The notes below the pieces were generated by a model, which was not told where the DNA came from, ran no database searches, and worked only from the letters and a program-made list of their open reading frames with translations. Below, one piece after another: positions 5,504 through 10,003 of a DNA stretch of 10,003 bases (position 1 is its first letter; every line of letters starts with the position of its first letter). Position numbers and translations under genes: made by a program. This stretch comes from Flavobacteriales bacterium (GTDB lineage: Bacteria; Bacteroidota; Bacteroidia; NS11-12g; UBA955). The stretch spans positions 1-10,003 of the forward strand of contig CANIZU010000055.1 of NCBI GenBank assembly GCA_947472115.1, written 5' to 3'.

Positions 5504-8398
5504 ATGTATTCATTTGTACAAAAACAAAAAAAGACAGCCCTTGTATTGATAGTCTTTTGCGCTTCAATCTCTGCGTTTGCTCAAACTGGTTCTCCTGCCA
5601 AAGTAAATACTGAAGATACTAGCATTTCCAGCGTTGGTGATGTGGTTATCGTAGGTTATGGAAGTCAAAGCCGACGGAATTTAGTAGGTTCAATCTCTAC
5701 CGTTAGTGGCAAAGAGATAACCGACATGCCCGCTCCTTCATTTGAAGCCGCATTACAAGGAAAAGCTGCAGGTGTTCAAGTCATTGTGGGCAGCGGTATG
5801 GCCGGATCTGCGTCATTGATTCGTATTCGCGGCGCTTCTTCAATTTCTGCAGCTGGCGACCCATTGTATGTAGTTGATGGGATCCCGATTTCACAAGATT
5901 ATTTCATGAACCGCTCTAATGGCTCAAACTATGGTGCTGGATTCAACAACAACCCGCTAGCAAGCATCAATCCAGACGATATTGAGAATATAGAAATTCT
6001 AAAAGATGCTGCCGCAACTAGTATTTACGGCTCGCGCGGTGCAAATGGCGTAATATTAATCACCACCAAAAGAGCAAAAAAACAAGGTCTTAAATTTGAT
6101 ATCAGTGCGAGATGGGGCAGTTCAAGTCCAACAAAAAAGCCGGATCTTGTTAACGCCGACCAATGGCTACAGCTATACCAAGAAGCTTGGCAAAATGATG
6201 GAAGAACTGGAACTCCAGATTTGGGAGCCACCGGCATACGGATGACATGGGCGCAAGCGAACGATCCAAAGAATCACACCAATTGGGTGGACCAAGTGAT
6301 TGGAACCGGATTTAAGCAGAACTACAATATTTCAGCAAATTATATGAGTAAGAGATTTGCCTTAAAGGGGATTCTATCCATGGACGATAATGGGAGTTTT
6401 ATCATTGGCAATAAATACAACAGGGTTTCTGAAAGGGTAAATATGGATTTCAAGCCAATGAAAGGATTGAATATTCAAGTTTCTCAGTCATTGAGTAGGG
6501 GAACAAACTCACGTGTCGACGCATCTTGGGCCGGTGGCTTGGGAAGCGCCATGAGTACAATGCTTCCGATCTACCCATTACAACAACTTTATGATAGCAC
6601 AAGTAAAGCTTACATCACCCCAGTAGGTCTTCAAACCATTCGAGACCTCAAAAACTGGAGAACGGTTGAATTGCGATCTATCAATAATGCAAGCATTAGC
6701 TATGAAGTTAATAAGAATTTCCATTTGAACTATAGCACAAGCATCGACTATATGGATTACAATGAATATCTGTACGAGCCCGCCGCTTTGATCAAATTGT
6801 ATAATAGCAATTACAAACAGAATGGCGATGCGAAGTGGTTCCCTAGCTGGACGATGAATAGAAACCAATTCTTCACTGCGCAGTGGGAAAAGGATTTGAG
6901 TCGCTATCACAAAATAACCTTCATGGGTGGAACTGAGTCCCAACATAGTATCACGCATAGTAAATATGTAGAGAATTTTGACGCAACGGGCCCTATCGAC
7001 CAAGTATCAATTCCTGATACCGCTAAAATCTCCAACAGCAAAACTCCTTATGAATGGGCATTTATCAGTTATTTCGGACGATTCAATTACAGCTTTAAAA
7101 ACAAACTGAATTTCCAAATCACAAGTCGTTGGGATGGAAGCTCACGCTTTGGTAAGAACAACCGTTACGGATTCTTCCCAGCTGCGGCGGTTGGCTACAT
7201 ACTTTCTGAAGAGAAATTTATGAAGCAATACAAATGGATTAATTACATGAAACTTCGTGCGGGAATGGGTAAGAGCGGTAATGCGAACTTCGACAACTAT
7301 GCACGTTGGGGTACGATCACACCATCGGGAAATTTGCCAAATTATAATGGTCAGCCTCAATTGGCTCCGGCCCGATTGGAAAACCCCAATTTGCGCTGGG
7401 AAAGCACCGTAAATTTCGATGCGGGCGTGGAAATGTCGTTCCTAAAAGGAAGAATCAGCACCGAAATCACCTACTACAGCAAAGTAACTAGCGATGTAAT
7501 TATGAATGTTTCAATTCCTGTATCCACCGGCTTTGGTAGCTTTTATGATAACGTAGGTGGAATTACAAATAAGGGATTGGAATTTACTTTGAAGACAGTA
7601 AACATTCGTCAGAAAAATTTCAATTGGACGAGCAATTTTAGTGTTGCCAAAAACGTCAACAAAATCACAAGCATTGGAGTTTACTCACCCGACGCGATCG
7701 GCGGAGGCACAAACGATACACGTGTTGTATTAAACCAACCTGTTGGTACGAACTTCCTAGTGAGATTCTCCCATGTCGACAAAGCTACAGGCGCACCTGT
7801 GTATTTGGATATCAACGGAAAAGAAACCTACAAGTGGGATCCAGCAAATCGCGTAGCTGTTGGAAATGTATTACCAAAGGCCTTCGGTAATTTGGCCAAC
7901 ACCATCTCCTACAAAAGCTGGGAATTGAATGCCAATATTTACTTCAACTATGGTGGAAGCATTTTCGAAAGCTCTGTAAAACGTCAGCTCAGCTTAATGA
8001 CTGATTGGAACATGGACACACGTGTTATGGACCGTTGGCAGAATCCTGGTGACGATGCTTTGTATCCTAAAATGACATTGAACACATTCAATCATGGCGC
8101 TACTACCCCATGGATCAATACGGATCTTTGGTTGCAAGATGGAAGCTATGTAAGATTGAGAAGTGTAAACATTAGTTATAAATTGCCGAAAAAATGGCTT
8201 GCCAAATCCAAGTTCGACGCTGCAAAGGTGATGATCGTAGGAACCAACTTACTAACTTGGACTCGCTATACGGGTATCGACCCAGAAATTGCCCGAGATT
8301 TTGAAAACGCCACAGATAGAAACATGAGTGGTAGTATTACTTATTTAACAACGCCTCAAGAAAAGAGCGTCAGTCTGGCCTTTAACTTCAGCTTCTAA
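5504..8398 (+). CDS. SusC/RagA-family TonB-dependent outer-membrane transporter
   Basis: This is an energised importer for a nutrient, commonly a glycan or peptide, captured by its SusD partner. The 964-aa protein has a signal peptide (1-26, AFA-Q), a TonB-box-like DVVIVGYG (46-53), a plug domain (about 54-190) and a 22-strand-type barrel ending in aromatic F964. The SusC/RagA signature lies at 154-189, with DIENIEILKDAAATSIYGSR and NGVILITTK. ALQGKAAGVQV and LYVVDGIPI are further plug landmarks. Only about 19 residues separate the signal cleavage site from the TonB box. The carboxypeptidase-regulatory-like domain of about 80 residues that usually opens SusC proteins is absent, as is any extra sigma-signalling domain. 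The ATG at 5504 has no Shine-Dalgarno sequence, as is common in this phylum. It is the first gene of the operon, with susD 2 bp downstream. The substrate is unknown. Confidence 0.95.
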   Translation: MYSFVQKQKKTALVLIVFCASISAFAQTGSPAKVNTEDTSISSVGDVVIVGYGSQSRRNLVGSISTVSGKEITDMPAPSFEAALQGKAAGVQVIVGSGMAGSASLIRIRGASSISAAGDPLYVVDGIPISQDYFMNRSNGSNYGAGFNNNPLASINPDDIENIEILKDAAATSIYGSRGANGVILITTKRAKKQGLKFDISARWGSSSPTKKPDLVNADQWLQLYQEAWQNDGRTGTPDLGATGIRMTWAQANDPKNHTNWVDQVIGTGFKQNYNISANYMSKRFALKGILSMDDNGSFIIGNKYNRVSERVNMDFKPMKGLNIQVSQSLSRGTNSRVDASWAGGLGSAMSTMLPIYPLQQLYDSTSKAYITPVGLQTIRDLKNWRTVELRSINNASISYEVNKNFHLNYSTSIDYMDYNEYLYEPAALIKLYNSNYKQNGDAKWFPSWTMNRNQFFTAQWEKDLSRYHKITFMGGTESQHSITHSKYVENFDATGPIDQVSIPDTAKISNSKTPYEWAFISYFGRFNYSFKNKLNFQITSRWDGSSRFGKNNRYGFFPAAAVGYILSEEKFMKQYKWINYMKLRAGMGKSGNANFDNYARWGTITPSGNLPNYNGQPQLAPARLENPNLRWESTVNFDAGVEMSFLKGRISTEITYYSKVTSDVIMNVSIPVSTGFGSFYDNVGGITNKGLEFTLKTVNIRQKNFNWTSNFSVAKNVNKITSIGVYSPDAIGGGTNDTRVVLNQPVGTNFLVRFSHVDKATGAPVYLDINGKETYKWDPANRVAVGNVLPKAFGNLANTISYKSWELNANIYFNYGGSIFESSVKRQLSLMTDWNMDTRVMDRWQNPGDDALYPKMTLNTFNHGATTPWINTDLWLQDGSYVRLRSVNISYKLPKKWLAKSKFDAAKVMIVGTNLLTWTRYTGIDPEIARDFENATDRNMSGSITYLTTPQEKSVSLAFNFSF

Positions 8399-8400
8399 TC

Positions 8401-9783
8401 ATGAAAAAGACATTCACACAATCCATAGCCATCGTCGTAGCAATGTTTGCCGCGGCGAGCGCATTTACCGGTTGTCAAAGCATTGAGACTCCCCCACCCA
8501 ATGAATTATTGGTGGATGATGCCATCAAAACCACAGACGACTTACAGCGCTTACTCAATGCAAGCTACAATGAGGTCGCCAACACATTTGGAGGATTTGC
8601 TCCGATGATGAGCGAAATGCAGTCAGACAACTTGAGTATGCCAAACAACAATGACTTAAAGGAATTATACAGTCATAACGTATTGTTTTTCAACACTACA
8701 AGTGGTAGTTTTTACTCCATTCTATATCGCGCAATTTTCCGTGCCAACTTTGTTCAAGACAATATGGACAAGGTGACGGACCTCAGTGCGGCCGACAAAG
8801 ACCGTATGCTAGGTGAAATTAAATTCATCCGTGGTTTATGTCATTTCACAGCAGTAAGAATGTTTGCCAAGCCTTACGGTTTTAGTGCAAAAAACGAGCA
8901 TCCCGGGATTGCCATCGTGCTAAAGTCATCCACCAAGCCTAATCCGAGATTATCAGTTGGTGAAGCATACGATGCAATTTTGTCCGACTTAAAAGATGCG
9001 GAAGGATTATTACCCGCAGAAAACGGAAATTATGCCGACAAAATGAGCGCAACTGCGTTGTTGTCCCATGTATATTTCCAAATGGGAAAATATACAGATG
9101 CAGCATCTTACGCATCAACGGTAATCGATTCAAAGAAATATACATTGAGCGATACCGTGAACCTATTTACCCCAGCGGCAAGCGGTGAATACATATTCAA
9201 AATTGTAAGCACGGGTGTAAACGACAAACGAAGCGGCGGATACTCAGACAATTACTCTCCAGGAAATCCAACATGTCAATTATCAAAGGCTTTGTGGGAA
9301 TCTCTCAAGGTAGATCTGGCCATCGATAAACGATTAAAATTGTTAACCGTTGTCAATGCCGGTGCCCAAAATGAGTTTGTGAAAAGTGAGATGTTTAACG
9401 CCCCCTATTTTAACGTTCCGGTCTTGCATTTAACTCAAATGCATTTGATCCGAGCTGAGGCTCTGGCAAAATCAGGTGGTGACTTAGCCATCGCAACCAC
9501 AGATATTAATGCAATTATAAAAAGGGCTTACACAGACAACAGCAAATTGGTTGCTGCAGGATCTTCTGCTTTACAAATCATCGATGCGATTCGTAGTCAA
9601 AGGAGAATCGAATTAATGTTCCAAGGCGATCGCACCAACGAGATTAAAAGATTGGGCGCCATCGAAAGTCAGAATTTATTTGTCCGCGGTCACAGATGGG
9701 ATTGCGACGGTTTTGTTTTACAATTCCCAATTACAGAAAAGACTAGCATATTTGAAATTAACCCAACAGGAGGTTGTAACTAA
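8401..9783 (+). CDS. SusD/RagB-family surface lipoprotein
   Basis: This is a substrate-binding lipoprotein that caps the SusC barrel at the cell surface. The 460-aa precursor has a lipoprotein signal with lipobox FTGC, so C25 would be the lipidated first residue. The N-terminal SusD-like part includes TTDDLQRLLNASYNEV (44-59) and EIKFIRGLCHFTAVRMFAKPYG (139-160), the helix normally reading like FLRAFYYF. The C-terminal RagB/SusD part includes LTQMHLIRAEALAKSG (344-359), IRSQRRIELMFQGDR (397-411), where family members read ERRIELAFEGHR, and the closing FPITEKTSIFEINPTG. It is shorter than the archetype SusD (about 550 aa) but holds the start and end of the family, so it looks complete. Its ATG follows the susC stop by 2 bp with no ribosome binding site, implying translational coupling. 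Its stop overlaps the next ATG. Confidence 0.93.
   Translation: MKKTFTQSIAIVVAMFAAASAFTGCQSIETPPPNELLVDDAIKTTDDLQRLLNASYNEVANTFGGFAPMMSEMQSDNLSMPNNNDLKELYSHNVLFFNTTSGSFYSILYRAIFRANFVQDNMDKVTDLSAADKDRMLGEIKFIRGLCHFTAVRMFAKPYGFSAKNEHPGIAIVLKSSTKPNPRLSVGEAYDAILSDLKDAEGLLPAENGNYADKMSATALLSHVYFQMGKYTDAASYASTVIDSKKYTLSDTVNLFTPAASGEYIFKIVSTGVNDKRSGGYSDNYSPGNPTCQLSKALWESLKVDLAIDKRLKLLTVVNAGAQNEFVKSEMFNAPYFNVPVLHLTQMHLIRAEALAKSGGDLAIATTDINAIIKRAYTDNSKLVAAGSSALQIIDAIRSQRRIELMFQGDRTNEIKRLGAIESQNLFVRGHRWDCDGFVLQFPITEKTSIFEINPTGGCN
9768..9774 (+). promoter_or_regulatory. Perfect Shine-Dalgarno AGGAGGT inside the end of susD
   Basis: AGGAGGT falls in the susD codons for T-G-G near the C-terminus and lies eight bases before the ATG at 9783. 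Apart from the partial AGGAAAGA site before the amidase, no other start in the window has a comparable site. It would allow direct initiation on the third operon gene in addition to coupling through the TAATG stop/start overlap. Confidence 0.6.
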
Positions 9784-10003
9784 TGAAAAAGACTATTCAA
9801 ATTGCCGCACTATCTATCCTACTTTGTGGAGCAATGATAGGCTGCAGGCCAGAGAAAAAGACTTTAGGCCCTAAACCAAGTCAAACAGAAGGTATTTCCA
9901 ATACCAGTTGGATTCTATCACGCGTGGATCAAATCGATGTGAATGTTCAGTTGGCTTTTGTGGAAAGTGATACTTTGTTGAATGTTACAGAAACCTTCAT
10001 CGA
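9783..10003 (+). CDS. Lipoprotein, third gene of the susCD operon, partial (possibly DUF5004-like)
   Basis: The reading frame opens at the ATG at 9783, which shares its A with the susD stop (TAATG), and stays open to the window edge, giving 73 complete codons. The product starts MKKTIQIAALSILLCGAMIGC, a lipoprotein signal with lipobox MIGC and lipidated C21. The mature part continues with a charged, proline-containing linker and then GISNTSWILSRVDQIDV. The order linker, xEGIxxTW, xxVxQID recalls DUF5004 lipoproteins that accompany SusC/SusD pairs in Bacteroidota; this comes from memory of the family and rests on a short stretch. Such third genes often encode surface glycan- or ligand-binding accessories, and that role is inferred here only from position. 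The 3' end lies outside the window. Confidence 0.7.
   Translation, partial: MKKTIQIAALSILLCGAMIGCRPEKKTLGPKPSQTEGISNTSWILSRVDQIDVNVQLAFVESDTLLNVTETFI

Noticed and set aside
6578..7003. 141-residue open frame on the minus strand inside susC
   Set aside because: It lies wholly within a strongly supported coding region, shows no domain or signal, and is best explained as a shadow frame.
9680..9874. Plus-strand open frame spanning the susD end and the next gene start
   Set aside because: It is out of frame with both supported genes and has no recognisable features; the lipoprotein frame starting at 9783 explains the sequence better.

Overview
The window is a compact stretch of a Bacteroidota genome. 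The evidence is a SusC/SusD pair, a Bacteroidota-type LptD with its divergent N-acetylmuramoyl-L-alanine amidase, a SUMF1-fold protein resembling the gliding/type IX secretion proteins GldK and GldJ, TAnnTTTG promoter boxes, and starts that mostly lack Shine-Dalgarno sequences. A class such as Chitinophagia or Sphingobacteriia is plausible, but I cannot fix it from the sequence. No tRNA, rRNA, CRISPR array, IS element or phage gene was seen, and no gap between genes exceeds about 100 bases.

Left part (1-4095, envelope biogenesis). An exported peptidoglycan amidase lies on the minus strand (89-928). Diverging from it is an LptD-like outer-membrane LPS assembly protein (985-3591), which apparently starts at TTG. 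The short gap between them holds a perfect 6-bp inverted repeat. A thiol peroxidase of the PrxQ/AhpE type follows (3628-4095).

Middle (4117-5412). A secreted SUMF1/FGE-fold protein carries GldK/GldJ-like signatures but has neither a lipobox nor the FGE catalytic cysteines. None of its usual type IX partners (GldL, GldM, GldN) is next to it.

Right part (5429-10003, nutrient uptake). After a 91-bp gap with two 18-bp direct repeats that look like tandem promoters comes a tight operon. It encodes a TonB-dependent SusC-like transporter, a SusD-like surface lipoprotein 2 bp later, and a third lipoprotein whose ATG overlaps the susD stop and which runs off the window. SusD would bind substrate at the surface, SusC would import it with TonB energy, and the third lipoprotein is an accessory of unknown function, possibly DUF5004-like. 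No glycan-degrading enzyme, sigma/anti-sigma pair or sensor is visible, so the substrate cannot be named.

Most of the window is familiar Bacteroidota biology. The points worth a second look are the orphan GldK/GldJ-like protein, a SusC without its usual N-terminal domain, the repeated promoter-like elements, a rare perfect Shine-Dalgarno sequence inside the end of susD, and an LptD with exactly two mature cysteines. I see no convincing evidence of a wholly new system.
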